Shown here: positions 10,688 to 21,665 of the stretch, piece by piece
Position numbering within the stretch: position 1 is the first letter of the stretch
Layout: each line of letters opens with the position of its first letter
NCBI GenBank assembly: GCA_023014335.1
Contig: JAECYW010000016.1
Coordinates: 372,001 to 436,000 of the forward strand
From: Galerina marginata
Lineage: Eukaryota > Basidiomycota > Agaricomycetes > Agaricales > Galerinaceae
Length of the DNA stretch: 64,000 nt
Direction: 5' to 3'
Notes under the pieces: model-generated
What the model saw: only the letters and a program-made list of their open reading frames with translations
Told to the model about the DNA's origin: nothing
Databases searched by the model: none
Program-made: the position numbers and the translations under genes

Positions 10688-11607
10688 AAACATTGCTGGT
10701 CAGGAGCTGTCTCATCATCCTTTCTATCGTCTAGTTGGAATCATAACCCTGCTTTACTATTCATAAAAGTGTTCCTATCTCTTTTGCATCACATCTTTTA
10801 TTTGTACATAGAAAACACTTCAATTAAGCTTGTGGCGAAACTTATATTGCTTCTAAATCTCTTCTGGATGAACTGAGCATTGCTTTTAAGTGACTCTCAA
10901 AGTCCTTTTGGATACTTTGTTGACGCTCTGGGTTTCCTCTGAAGTAGCTCTCAAGGTCTTTTCAGATGCTTTTTTTGCTGCTTTGCAGTTGTTCTGGGCA
11001 CACTTGGGTGCTTTCTTGCTTTGTTTTCAAAATACTCAAGGACATATTAGAAACACTCCCAAGGCTCTTTGTACATTTTTGATAGTACCCTTAGAGTACT
11101 CTATTATTAATCTGATTTGCCTTGAAACTTAATTAGAGTGCTTGGAATAAGCTCTCCAAGCTGTTTCAGACACTTTGCTTGATGCTCAATAGTTGTTCCA
11201 GATCGCACTTGAGGGCTTCACAAATATTCACAAATTACTCTCAAGATACATAAGAACATATTATGGAAGCTTATAAGGCTCTTTGTATGCTCTTTCACAG
11301 TCTTTCAGAGTATGCCAATTGATACTCTCACTTGCTTTGTAAGTCCTCTAGGGTATTTGAGTGATGCTCTACATCTTTTTAGTTGTGCTTTCAGACTCTT
11401 TAGTTGTGCTTTCAGACGCTTTAGTTGTGCTTTCAGACTCTTTAGCCGTGCTTTCAGACTCTTTAGTTGTGTTTTAAGACGCTTTAGTTGTGCTTTAAGA
11501 TAGCTTCAGCATTACTTCCAAGTCATATTAAATATCTTTCAAGTGTCTTTAAACAATAGTTCCCAAGTCACCTTGCTTTGGAAATTACCTGGGTAGCTTT
11601 CGTGCTT
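10688..11607. other. Intergenic, low-complexity CT-rich sequence
   Basis: No gene is seen. From about 10880 the sequence is made of loosely repeating CT-rich words (for example ctctcaaggtctttt, actctcaaagtcctttt), which pass into the clean 21-bp array at 11378-11505. It ends at the truncated Ty3 reverse transcriptase frame. Confidence 0.6.
11378..11505. repeat. 21-bp tandem repeat, about six copies
   Basis: The unit is ctttagttgtgctttcagac followed by t or g. It repeats head to tail about six times with few changes; later copies have tttaagac instead of ttcagac. It translates as a Leu-Phe-Ser-Cys-Ala-Phe-Arg repeat but has no start context or neighbouring exon, so it is treated as non-coding. 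Confidence 0.85.
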
Positions 11608-14124
11608 TCATATCTTTGTAGTCTCTAAAGACACCCAAAGCAACCTGGGTGTCTTTAGGGTCAAACCCCTTTTTCCTGATGATTCACGTTCACTCATGGG
11701 AATAGAACCGAATCGAGTGGGTCGCTTTCTTCCTTGCTCATCTATTTGGGATAAGATCATTCCCACTGCTTCTTGGCTTGAATCGACTGAAAGAACAACT
11801 GGTCGGTCTGATTGATAATCAATTGGCATAAGGGCTGGAGCTGTGGTAATTGAGTGTTTGATCTGATTGAATGCCGCTTGTCGTCGGTCATCCCAAATAA
11901 ATTCTTGGTCCTTGTGGTATAGCTCTGACAGTGGCCGGACTAAGGCGGAATAATTTGGAATCCATACGCGCATGGTTCCACATAGTCCCAAGAAGCGTCG
12001 GACTTCTTTTGGGTCTGTGAGAGTGGGCCAGTCTAGAACCTTGCTAATTTTAGATCTGTCCGGTTCTCTACCCATGGAATTGCATCGTTGTCCTACAATT
12101 AAAACTTCTGGAAGACATATTTGGGTCTTGTTGGAGGCAAACGTAGCTCCTGCTAACTTGACGCGATGCATAATGCGATGGACATCTTGGGCATGCTCCC
12201 AAATGAACCGACGAATTCCTTTGCTTCCTTCAACTACCTCCGGTGTTCCATCTTCTTGGAGATACTGCGTTTTTGGTCCCTTAATTGGTAGGTCATCAAT
12301 GAAGATGTTTGCGACAGTCGGGATTTCATCCTGAAGTATAATGACCATACACTTCTGAAATTCAGCTGGCGAATTGGTAAATCCGGTTGGAAGCGATGTA
12401 ATCTGAAGTAATCCGAGTGGCGTCATGAAAGCGGTAAGTTCCCGACTCTTTGGGTGTATTTTGCAGGCATCGAATCCCCAAAATAAGTCAAAGACCGTAA
12501 AGCATTGGTGTCCTGCAAATCCTTCAACAAAATCATCAACAATTGGCAACATTCCTGCATCCCGTATGGTTACTGAATTAAGCGGTTGAAGATCGTGGAC
12601 AATTCGTAGCTTTCCGTTCTTCTTCAATACCACAAACCACTTGGAACGATAAGATGACTGACTATGCTCATAAACGTCGGCATCCATTTTGAGTTTGAGT
12701 ACCAATATGACTTTGTCCTTCAATCCAGGTGGTATTGGTATGTTGCGCTCTTCCCATGGTCTGTGGGGTACGGTTGGAATGATGTAAGGCAAAAAGTATG
12801 ATTCCTTCAAGGTTCCTCTTTCAGCATCTTCAAAAGCGATCCCTTCCTCATTTAGCTTCATTATGTGCTTGAAGAGTTTCTCCTCCTCTGGCCAAAGGAA
12901 ACCCTGAGAGTTGACGTTCAATTCGGCCATCCGGGCTTCCGTTATCTTCTTGGTTGGACTGAATTCTGGGGGTTGTTTAGGCAATGGAGGTAACGTAAGC
13001 AGAGGGTCTTCAGGGATCTGACGGGTTACTCGGCAGTCCTCTGGGAAGCTGGTAGAAACCGGGTGAATCTTTTTGTCTATGTGTTTGTAAGCCGTGAGTG
13101 TGAATACAGACTTGGCGCAATCAGATTCAGTATTTTCGGACGGGTAAAGGATAAGTTCATCATCGTCATCGGGTTGGAATGGGGTGTCCCAAAGTATCTC
13201 CTCATCGCAAATTTGAGTAAGGTCAGAAGTCGGCATGGTGGGAATAGAATGATAATGTTGGTAAGCTAAAAGACCGCGAAAGGCTTTAATGTGGTGTGAG
13301 TGCAGTGTTTTAGCGAGATTAATTTCGTGGGACAGGTCTAAGTGACTTCGGCTGGGTGATACCCTCCAAATTTGATGATATTTCGGAGATTTAATGACTT
13401 GAGTATCCTGTCGATTGGCGTTAATTGGACTTGTAATTAATCTAGTACCAGCGCGTAGCGCGGGGAACTTGATGGATTTGAAGTTGGGGTTGGCCTTGAA
13501 TATGCTCTCGGAATTTATCTCTAAGTCAGCAGTTAGCCAAGCATAAGTCAGTAGAAGTCGGTTGACTTGGCTCTCTCCCAAGTCCTTCCAACTTAATACT
13601 TGCTCCGAAATCCTCAAATTTCGTAGCTGACTTAAGTCAGACCAAAGTGACCAGCAAAAAGATAAATTATGTAATACAAATGACAATATCCCAGATACGT
13701 CACTAGCTCCAGAGCATTCAGAAACATAACGTCTGTCAAAGACTACATACCAAAGTCTGAGAATAAAAGAAAAAGCATAGGGGAGGCAGAAAGCATAGAG
13801 AGTCAGAGAGTAAATAAGAAAAGAAGGGGAAGCATAGGGAGTCAGAGAAGAGATATGAAAAGAAAAGAAAGCATATAGAGTCAGAGAAGAGAAAAGAAAA
13901 GAAAAGAAAGCATAGAGAGACCAAGACGAGATAAGAAAGGAAGGGGAAGCATAGGGAGTCAGAGGAGAAACAGAAAATTCAGACCAAGAAAGAAACATAG
14001 TAATCAAGTAAAGGTGACAAGTAAACACAGATAGAATGAAGGAAAGAGTCAGTAGATAGAAAGAGGAAAACATAGGCAAGATAGGATCAAAAGTAAAAGC
14101 TAAAGAAAATGTCTGGGGTAGCAA
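11608..14124 (-). pseudogene. Ty3 reverse transcriptase / partial RNase H
   Basis: This frame of 838 codons has a first ~115 residues from the purine-rich repeat at 13780-14110 that are probably not real protein. From about residue 190 the sequence is typical of this lineage: a linker, then IPIPPGLKDKVI, SSYRSKWFVVLKKNGKLRIV (fingers), FTVFDLFWGFDA (first catalytic Asp), LPTGFTNSPAEFQ and VANIFIDDLPIKGP (catalytic Asp pair). The thumb/connection follows with EVRRFLGLCGTMRVWI, and then RNase H beginning VVLSVDSSQEAVGMILSQ. Similarity is lost after MSERE (near 11690), and the last ~27 residues are foreign sequence before a stop. Catalytic Asp residues are present, so the truncation is the main lesion. 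It lies in a different frame from gag-protease, which ends 112 bp upstream. Confidence 0.85.
13780..14110. repeat. Purine-rich degenerate tandem repeat between gag and RT frames
   Basis: The plus strand repeats words such as agcatagggagtcagagaagag and agaaaagaaaagaaagcatagag about every 40-60 bp. It lies between the gag-protease stop (14236) and the recognisable RT, and on the coding strand gives a meaningless Phe/Ser/Leu-rich frame. It may be an expanded spacer within the element. Confidence 0.7.
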
Positions 14125-14235
14125 GAGGAAGACGACGGAGACTACATTTGAGATATCAGAACGGAAATGGAAATAGATGACTAATAAGCAAGGCCAGAAA
14201 AGGAAATGAAGTCGGAACTAAATGATATCATCGAC

Positions 14236-17200
14236 CTAGATCTCAGGTGGAGGATCCACCATCTCAAGCTCCAAAGAGCGATCAGGAATCGATAAGCGCT
14301 GAATGACACCCCGAGTAAGGTTACGGAGGTCATCAGATTCCCGAAAGGTCTTCGAAAGAATTTCGAGGACTCGCTGGGAGTCACCTGGACAGTCATAGTC
14401 GTGGAGGAATCGGCGGAGGGATATAAAATAAAGTACTTCGAATGTATGAAGGATGGGGTGAGGGCGGTAAGGTGTCTGCCAAACATTAATACCATGATAT
14501 TGAACATAGGTCCGAAGACCTTCTCCATACCCAAATTCTCTGATGAGTTCGTCAGCGCAACGTAAAGAAAGGGTGATGAGACGTCGAAGATGAAGCAATT
14601 GAGGTACGTATCCTTCCCACTTGTTGGGGTCGCCGCTTTGTCGGTTACGTATCGCAAACTCGAGATCTTCGAAGCTTTCATACTCCTGAAAAAGTTCCGA
14701 AAACCGAGAGTCCGAAATGACTTCTTGAAGACTTGAGGACCGTCGAAGACCTCCGCGAATTCCGAACTGGACTCGGGACAGATGAGTGAAGAGTCGAGCG
14801 ATGGTGGCGAAGTGGCGCGAGAAGCGGGAGTGGAGGCGGAGGTGGTACGGAAATTGCTTGACGACGAGCGGGCGGTATTCCTTGAGTGTCGTATAAGCCC
14901 AACGTGACTCGTCGTGGTAACCATTAAGCTGCGGGGGAGTGAAATCGCGTAAGTAAAATTTAATGCGATTAGTTTTATATAGCCCGAAGTCCCAAACCGG
15001 ATCGCCAAGGTCGGCGGCAGCGGCGAGTACCTTGGGCGGGCGGACTGCGTGTTGAGAGGTCGTCGAGTCGTCCGATTCGTCGCCTGAATCGGGGTCGGAG
15101 ACGCTTTCAAGTCCGGGCATGGAACCATCGGAGTCGTTGTCGTTGCTGTTGTCGTTTGGACTGGTAGTCGCGGCGTGTTCGTTGTCCGAGCTGGCAATGG
15201 TGGCGTGGCCGTCGTCCGTACCTTCGGCGAGCGAGAGAGGCGGAACCTCTAAATCTTCGTCGTCGGCCTCATCGTGAGCTGCCTGTGGTAGGTCTTGAGA
15301 GAGTTGGCTTCGGGTGCGCAGGATGGTCGCGATAAGGCTGCGAAGGTTGTTGAAGGTCGATTCCGCCATTTCGGTTGGCGGTGGCGGCGCTGGAGGTCGA
15401 GGCGTAAAAGCTACGAGTGGAAGAGGGTCGATCGGCGGCGGCGTAGGGGGGCGGTCGCGAATCGTGAGCCTGCGGAGGTCCGTGCGGGCTAGAGGCTTGT
15501 CCTCGCTGCTGCTGGCCTCGTCCATTTCGGTGTCGGTCATCGTCGCACTGGGCTTGAGCATGCGATATGTTGGTCCTTCGTGGTTCGTGGAAGGCGTCGG
15601 GGGCGGCGTGACTACGTTCGGGCTTCGCGTTGGTGACGTGGTGGGTTCGTGGGTCGAATTCGCGTTGACGTGGTCTTCTGCGCCTCCCGCGGCGCTTTCG
15701 TTTTCGAGCTGAGTAGTCGTCGGAGGGCTGGGTACGGATACGGTGGGTTCGTTCGAGGTCGTGGCTCCCGCGGCGGTCGGTTCTGGTGGATATTCGGGCA
15801 TTGGGACGTCATCGGGGGTGTAGTCGTCGTCCTGGGCGGCGGCGTGGGCTTCGGATGCGAATCGTGATGCCTCGAGCACCTCCCGTGGCACTCGAGGCTC
15901 CCCTCGAAAAGGATGGGGGGGAAAGCGTCCGAAAAGTGATCCAGGCCAGTACCTGGAGGCACGAGCAAAGAGAGCGTCCATGCGAGGCAGGTGAACACAT
16001 ACCAGTGTTGCCCCATACCCGTCCTCCTTCCTGTACATCCCCTCGATGTATCCGCTGATCATTAATGATCGAGGTACGAAGGCCGCGGGACGGGCGTTCG
16101 CATAAATGACTTGAAGGGCGGCGAGCAAAACCGCGCGTTCGTCGACCGTGAAGAACGCGAAGTCGGGGGAGTGCAAAAGATCGGGTCCGCGGTCGGTAGG
16201 GTTCGAAAAGTCGATATCGTGGCCTCGGATCCAGTCGACGACCGACATTTGAGGGATCGGGGGGGTAGAACTGTGCAAGTTCTCCCATGTTGCGACGTGC
16301 TGGGATGGGAATTCCGGGTCTTGAGGGCCTATGAACCTCCAAGGGCCTTGATTAGCGAGCGCGGGCGGCAACGAGGGTACCCGCGGCGGTTCGCGAGCAT
16401 GCGGGTGCGGTCCGTGGTGTTGCTGAGGGGCATCGTGAGGCGGATGGATGGAGGTGGTGGGAGGAGAAGAGCTTCGGGAGTGATGAGTTGGCACTGCTGA
16501 AGTGTCCGAATCGGGTCGCGGGTCCGGTGGCTGTGTACGGTCCGGCGGATCGGTGACTTCCGCACCTCCCATGGCGTCGTCTGAGTCGGAATCGTATCCG
16601 GTGACCTGTCGCGCGGCCATTTCGTGTACGCGTCTGTCTGTTCCGAGAGAATGAAAACAAATGTGCGCAAAGCCGTCAGAGTTCATCGTGTGTCCGTTTC
16701 GGTGATAAATTAAGGTGGCTCCGGGAAGCTGGATGTGCGCGAGTTGAATTGTTGGGTTCTCCGGGTCTCTACCTAAGTGCATAAAGTATCCATGCGGTGA
16801 GGAGATCGAAAATGCGGCAGGGTTATTGATGAGTTCAGGTCGGAGTGGGGCTATGTGGTTATGCAAAGAGGTTGGAGGCATGTTTGTGTAGTGAAAGTTG
16901 AATAAGTGGTCCAGTCCGAGGTGCTTCAATACGAGTGGTAGGCTTTTATACCTTTGAATTATCTCAATAATTTTACTATGTTGATTTATTGAGAAGACGG
17001 ATTGGTTCGCATTTGCGGATTCTGGAGGCCCTTCCATAATGCGTAAAATTAGACTTCTCATGTCTAATTTTAATTGCTTATTGTCCCATCTGTTTTTCCC
17101 ATGGAATGGAATCATACGTCGAATGTCTTCCTTGTGATTTGCTAAATCTGGAACTCCGAAATTAGTAATGTGGGTAAGTGCTTTGTTTTCGGAGGTTCCA

Positions 17201-20200
17201 TTCTTAATTGACGGATCAATATTCTGCTCGTCAATCACTCCAATGTAATCATTTGATGGATCCGCATTTGCTGCTTCTTCTTCTAAATGATGTGATGTCG
17301 AGATGATTCTTTTGGGGCTCTGGGGCTGCGGAAAATTCGTCTCAACGTCCCTTGAGCTGCCCATATCCGTAATTTCTTCATTCAAATTGCCAGAATTGGG
17401 TGATTCTGCTCCAGCGCTTAGTGGAGCGCTTATTGTTGGTTCCGCAGATAGTATTGCATAGGTCTTTGGAGCGCGCTTCTTGGGTGAATAATGTAATGAA
17501 GGGTGAACATTGTGTGCGCCTTCATTAATAAATATTTCGTATCTTCCTTTGCCTGTTCTGGGGTCTCGGAAAACAACGTAAGTACCGTCGAGCCTTTCCT
17601 CTGTTGAAACTAAATTATCTTGCTGCCAAGTGCGCCCAAGGAGTAAGTCAAAGGGTAGTGAATTTCCTCCGACCCATAAATCTGCGGTGGTATCAACCTT
17701 TCCACAACTAAGTTGTACTCCTTCCGAAAATCCAACAAGCTGGCCTTCTCCGCCATTAGCATCATTCATGGTGATTGATCGAGTTACGTCAATCAGAAGC
17801 TTAAGTTTGTTGGCCACATCAGATCGGATGATGTTTAATTCTGATCCGGTATCCACTATGGCCATAACTGGCTTTCCTTCATGATGCAATGTTATTTTAA
17901 TCAACGCGCCTTGAGTGTTGCTGCGAAGTACAGCTGCTTGACTGAATGTCTGGCCTACAAGGTTAGCGCCAACAGGTGCGAGCGGCTTGGTGTTCTTGAG
18001 CTTGATGACATCCTGTAAATCGGTGGCAATTTCTCTTGAGGATCCGATAATCTTTCTAATCGGAATGGTAATTTCAGTATCTAAAATTTCCTTGACCACC
18101 TCACGGGTGTCAATCTGTCGTGAAATTTCAGATTGTCGAGTCGGACCTCTTCCTGCATTTTCCTTGTTAGCGGAGCTGTGTGGAGTGAAATCTTTTGGAA
18201 GTGTTCTGGCTGTCTTTGCTGGAATCGGTTCTTCAAGGTCTACTTCCATCGGAAGGTCTTGATTGGGCCTTAATTTCCGCACATCAATTGGGCGTGAAGG
18301 TGCATGCCTGGTGGGGTGGGAAATCGGTTGAGATGCTTGCTGGGGTACTGCTTGAGGTACTGGAGGCTCATTCCGAATTACTGGCTGAGGTTGCGGTGGT
18401 GCAGTAGTTGGTTCTGATGCTCGGTTTGGGGGATTGCGGTTTCGGCAAGGTGGATAAACTCCATCAAAGACCATCTTGGGTGGCTTGCTTGGTACTTTGC
18501 TTGCCCTCTCTCTGGCCTCAGTTGTCTTCTTTGATGAGCGAGTAGCAGGGTAAGCTGTCGCATAATTATCCTCCTCACTTTCGGACTCGAAATACTGGTA
18601 ACGAGTTTCTGGATATCGCAATCGACGCTTGGTATGCAAGGCGTACTTCCAATATGGACCATCATCTTCACTATCGGAATCAGTGTCACTTTCTTCATAC
18701 TCCTCTTGATTGGCATAAAATTCCGCAACACTGTTCTGCAATGCCAATGATTCACTTTGGTCTATTTCGGCTTGGCCAAGAGTGACAAAATTGGTATTAC
18801 GAGTCCGATTCAATGGTGGCATAATGCTATTCATACGCAGAGCAGCTTCATACAAGCATTCCCCTGGGCGTCTTCTGATGGGCATTCTGCTGTTCTTTAT
18901 GCAGAATTTTCTAGAAGCTGGTTCGTACTCCAATATCCCTTGCTGAATAAGTTCATGCATGCGCGGGCATTCACCCAACATGTGGTCCTTGCTGAAACAT
19001 CCAAAGCATTCAAATGGAGGCTGTTGGAGTGTCAATTGTCCTGGAGTCTGATTGACAGGCAAGCGGATGTTGTTTGGATAGGAAGGAAAAGGTCGACGCA
19101 TTCCTTGATTGGCTGGATTATAGAGCTGTCGAGTTTCGGAAAAATTGGGTGGATTAAATTGCTGTTGCGAATTTTCCATCAAGGTTGGAATTGGAGGTCG
19201 TTGAGATGCAGAAGGTGGTCCTGCAACATTACCAACAAAATTGTCTTGCTGGTTTGAGTCACAATGAACACATCGAGCTGCATAACCTTGCTGATGATTA
19301 TGCATCTGATTATGCTGTTCCATATTCAGAAGCGTAATTTTGTTGATCTGGTCAACTAGCCCATCAATTTCATTCTTAGAAACATTGATTGACTGTTTCT
19401 GTTTCTGCTTCTGCTCTTTTTCCTTCCTCTTCTCCTTTCTTCTCCTTCTAGCAGCCTTTTCCCTCTTCCTCCAATTGCTTTCCTTTCGCCTAGAACGTCC
19501 ATACTCTTCTTCTGAATCAGAATCTTCACTTTCCGAATCAGAATCAGAGTCCGAATCAGATGATTCAGAATTAGCTCCCCAATTAATTATGCTTGGCATT
19601 AAATCATTGAACCTATCACGTTTGAATACAATTTCTGCAACACCATTTAGTTGCTCAATTGTATAAGGTTGGCTGGCATCGTGGGTAGCGTGTTTGACTA
19701 GCAGCATAGGAGCAAATGCTGTTTTGACGCTAGGATGAATTCCACCCCAAAAGTAGCTGTGGTAATCATACTTGGACATCCTGTTGCTGTTATAGATGCT
19801 TCCCGCAATGGTCTCAAAGTCCAATACATATTTCTTCCATTTCTCCAATCGAGTAATTGGCTTCTTGCTGTTCTTGGCTACCAAACGGATTACATCGGCA
19901 AGCGTATAAATTGGCTCGCTTCGTTCCGCATCGTATACATCCAATAATTTGGTCTTGAGGTCTTCCCATTTCTTGTCTCTATATGCTTTGGTGGTCTTAA
20001 TGAAGGAGCGAACTTTGTGGGAACAATAGTCCAAAATTAATTTGACCCTCTCTGAATCTTGATCAATGCGATGTTGAGCATATAAGCGTTCAAGGTGGGT
20101 TAAGAATTGACTGATGTCCGAATAGTGCCCATCAAATGTCCTGGGTGCTTTTCCTGAGCCTCTGATAGGCATTCCTGCAGGTCCTTGAATCATACCAGGT

Positions 20201-20634
20201 GGATAGTATGAGGCATTAGGTTGCGCAGGTTGGTTTTGGCCTGCAGTCTGATTTGTAAAAGTGGATTGCGGTGGTTGTGTCGCCATATTCTCTAATACAC
20301 TCGATCCAACGTACGGAGGTGGCTGAGATGTAAATGCAGAAGAGTGGCTAGGAAAATATGTGGGTGGTGGATTAACTGTGTTATGAAGACTCTGGTGACT
20401 TCCGGATGATTGAGTCTGATGTCCTGGACGAGTTGTGGTTACAAGTGATGGGTGTACTTGAGCGTGTCTGAGAGTTGGAGAAGATGGAGGTTCTGAAGAT
20501 GTCGCAGATGATATGGATGTCTGTTCAGGTGCGGTTTCTGAATGTTCTGAACGACTTGGACTGGTGGGCGATTCGGAAGTGTAAATGGATTCTTGCTGGA
20601 ATGAATGCGGGCTTGGTGGTTCACTATAGCTCAT
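14236..20634 (-). CDS. Ty3 Gag-protease polyprotein with long GC-rich C-terminal extension (2132 aa)
   Basis: The frame starts at ATG 20634, 58 bp after the LTR. Residues 1-160 are Ser/Pro/Gln-rich. About 165-345 is a Gag capsid-like helical region (from RTFDGHYSDISQFLTHLERLY). An acidic Ser-Asp/Ser-Glu run and a basic KR cluster follow. Near residue 543 is a CCHC zinc knuckle spaced C-x2-C-x4-H-x4-C (CFGCFSKDHMLGEC). Near 927 is the retropepsin active site DTGSELN, followed by the ILGRTW-like flap partner LLLGRTWQ. From about residue 1338 (MAARQVTGYDSDSDD, genomic 16620) to the end the composition changes to high GC and Pro/Asp-rich. This part carries a compact segment with WRFIGPQDPEFP and YIEGMYRKEDGYGATLVCVH, then an acidic linker and a second helical segment near the C terminus. 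I do not recognise that extension. The long open frame argues for a fairly recent insertion. Confidence 0.82.
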   Translation of the reverse strand: MSYSEPPSPHSFQQESIYTSESPTSPSRSEHSETAPEQTSISSATSSEPPSSPTLRHAQVHPSLVTTTRPGHQTQSSGSHQSLHNTVNPPPTYFPSHSSAFTSQPPPYVGSSVLENMATQPPQSTFTNQTAGQNQPAQPNASYYPPGMIQGPAGMPIRGSGKAPRTFDGHYSDISQFLTHLERLYAQHRIDQDSERVKLILDYCSHKVRSFIKTTKAYRDKKWEDLKTKLLDVYDAERSEPIYTLADVIRLVAKNSKKPITRLEKWKKYVLDFETIAGSIYNSNRMSKYDYHSYFWGGIHPSVKTAFAPMLLVKHATHDASQPYTIEQLNGVAEIVFKRDRFNDLMPSIINWGANSESSDSDSDSDSESEDSDSEEEYGRSRRKESNWRKREKAARRRRKEKRKEKEQKQKQKQSINVSKNEIDGLVDQINKITLLNMEQHNQMHNHQQGYAARCVHCDSNQQDNFVGNVAGPPSASQRPPIPTLMENSQQQFNPPNFSETRQLYNPANQGMRRPFPSYPNNIRLPVNQTPGQLTLQQPPFECFGCFSKDHMLGECPRMHELIQQGILEYEPASRKFCIKNSRMPIRRRPGECLYEAALRMNSIMPPLNRTRNTNFVTLGQAEIDQSESLALQNSVAEFYANQEEYEESDTDSDSEDDGPYWKYALHTKRRLRYPETRYQYFESESEEDNYATAYPATRSSKKTTEARERASKVPSKPPKMVFDGVYPPCRNRNPPNRASEPTTAPPQPQPVIRNEPPVPQAVPQQASQPISHPTRHAPSRPIDVRKLRPNQDLPMEVDLEEPIPAKTARTLPKDFTPHSSANKENAGRGPTRQSEISRQIDTREVVKEILDTEITIPIRKIIGSSREIATDLQDVIKLKNTKPLAPVGANLVGQTFSQAAVLRSNTQGALIKITLHHEGKPVMAIVDTGSELNIIRSDVANKLKLLIDVTRSITMNDANGGEGQLVGFSEGVQLSCGKVDTTADLWVGGNSLPFDLLLGRTWQQDNLVSTEERLDGTYVVFRDPRTGKGRYEIFINEGAHNVHPSLHYSPKKRAPKTYAILSAEPTISAPLSAGAESPNSGNLNEEITDMGSSRDVETNFPQPQSPKRIISTSHHLEEEAANADPSNDYIGVIDEQNIDPSIKNGTSENKALTHITNFGVPDLANHKEDIRRMIPFHGKNRWDNKQLKLDMRSLILRIMEGPPESANANQSVFSINQHSKIIEIIQRYKSLPLVLKHLGLDHLFNFHYTNMPPTSLHNHIAPLRPELINNPAAFSISSPHGYFMHLGRDPENPTIQLAHIQLPGATLIYHRNGHTMNSDGFAHICFHSLGTDRRVHEMAARQVTGYDSDSDDAMGGAEVTDPPDRTQPPDPRPDSDTSAVPTHHSRSSSPPTTSIHPPHDAPQQHHGPHPHAREPPRVPSLPPALANQGPWRFIGPQDPEFPSQHVATWENLHSSTPPIPQMSVVDWIRGHDIDFSNPTDRGPDLLHSPDFAFFTVDERAVLLAALQVIYANARPAAFVPRSLMISGYIEGMYRKEDGYGATLVCVHLPRMDALFARASRYWPGSLFGRFPPHPFRGEPRVPREVLEASRFASEAHAAAQDDDYTPDDVPMPEYPPEPTAAGATTSNEPTVSVPSPPTTTQLENESAAGGAEDHVNANSTHEPTTSPTRSPNVVTPPPTPSTNHEGPTYRMLKPSATMTDTEMDEASSSEDKPLARTDLRRLTIRDRPPTPPPIDPLPLVAFTPRPPAPPPPTEMAESTFNNLRSLIATILRTRSQLSQDLPQAAHDEADDEDLEVPPLSLAEGTDDGHATIASSDNEHAATTSPNDNSNDNDSDGSMPGLESVSDPDSGDESDDSTTSQHAVRPPKVLAAAADLGDPVWDFGLYKTNRIKFYLRDFTPPQLNGYHDESRWAYTTLKEYRPLVVKQFPYHLRLHSRFSRHFATIARLFTHLSRVQFGIRGGLRRSSSLQEVISDSRFSELFQEYESFEDLEFAIRNRQSGDPNKWEGYVPQLLHLRRLITLSLRCADELIREFGYGEGLRTYVQYHGINVWQTPYRPHPILHTFEVLYFISLRRFLHDYDCPGDSQRVLEILSKTFRESDDLRNLTRGVIQRLSIPDRSLELEMVDPPPEI

Positions 20635-20671
20635 AAACCACTGGTTTTTGCAATGTTTTGGATTTGAAACC

Positions 20672-20692
20672 CCTCGCGGTGGGCTCCAATTA
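20672..20692 (-). other. Candidate primer-binding site next to the LTR
   Basis: On the minus strand, TAAT then TGGAGCCCACCGCGAGG follows directly after the LTR end GTTGACA. The position and the leading TGG fit a tRNA-primed site. I could not assign the tRNA. Confidence 0.4.
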
Positions 20693-21313
20693 TGTCAACG
20701 TGAAAATAGTTATCACCTGGGTTTCAGCGAAAGGTATGCTTTGGCCTATTCCAGTTGTTGCGATGGATTCAATAACCAAATCAAGTACTAGCAATACGTG
20801 ATCAAAAGCTAAAGAACCAATTTCAACAAAGCCCAAGTAAAATTGCTATGGAATGGAGTGGGACTAGTTTTACTTCTGAACTACTGTGACTTGAATGGAA
20901 GCTACTGAAGTAAAATACTAGAAGGTGATGAAGTCGTAGGAGTTGCGGTTTGCTTGATGTGAGATACCTAGAAAAATGCTGGGACTAAAGTTGTCAGTAA
21001 TATCGAGCTCGACGATTTGTCAAGCAATACCTAGAAGACAAAGTTAGTAAAACACTGAATAAATGATGACGCACGGATATGTATTCCAACTGTTGGAATA
21101 GAATAAGCTCAACGGTATGAGCTGCCTTGAATAACTTGAAGATAAGTGCTGAAGTCGATGTCGAATACGTTAATAATCTTGTATTGCGAGTAACTGTACA
21201 GGCAAGGGACAAGAGGTAAGTCTGGAACTGAAGTGCTGGTGCTGGAAGTGCTGGAAAGAAAATTGAAGAAAGAATAATAGATGATAGATGAAGCACCAGT
21301 TCCAGCTTGCCCC

Positions 21314-21321
21314 CTTTTATA
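21314..21321 (-). promoter_or_regulatory. TATA box in LTR (TATAAAAG)
   Basis: On the minus strand the sequence reads GAGTATAAAAGGGGG, a consensus TATA box pointing toward the Gag frame about 680 bp downstream. It probably marks the U3/R region of the LTR. Confidence 0.55.
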
Positions 21322-21582
21322 CTCTACACCTAACTAGATTATGTAACTACATCTACCTACTGACTAAGCCTAATTGCTAATGGATTACTCATCTTTTCCT
21401 GCTTGGTAATCCGATTTCGACTGAACGAGTAAGCGCCGAGGATGATTGGTAAGTGAAAATGAGAAGATCGGTAAGCAAAGTGGAGTATCAGTAAGCATAA
21501 ATGCTCATTGGTAATGAAATTGCGGAGTATCAATAAGCGCTGAGACTGAAATGAGTAAGCCTTGAGCAGTTTTGGGGTTGTT

Positions 21583-21665
21583 AGCTCCACAAATGACATC
21601 ATTATTATGCAAATGAATAAGCGCTCAAGCTTTGATTGGCTTTGCAGCTCCACAAATGACATCAT
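21583..21665. repeat. Exact 20-bp direct repeat in the LTR
   Basis: The 20-mer agctccacaaatgacatcat occurs at 21583-21602 and again at 21646-21665. The word aataagcgc or gtaagcgc also recurs four times between 21420 and 21690. They lie upstream of the TATA box on the minus strand, where enhancer-like repeats of a U3 region would be. Confidence 0.8.

Noticed and set aside
4000..11000. KDZ transposase next to the TET-like gene
   Set aside because: No frame with KDZ or CxC-type features is present in the window, so the link to KDZ elements is only by family knowledge.
10740..11600. 3' LTR of the minus-strand Ty3 element
   Set aside because: The sequence left of the RNase H break does not resemble 20693-21966; the break looks like a truncation.
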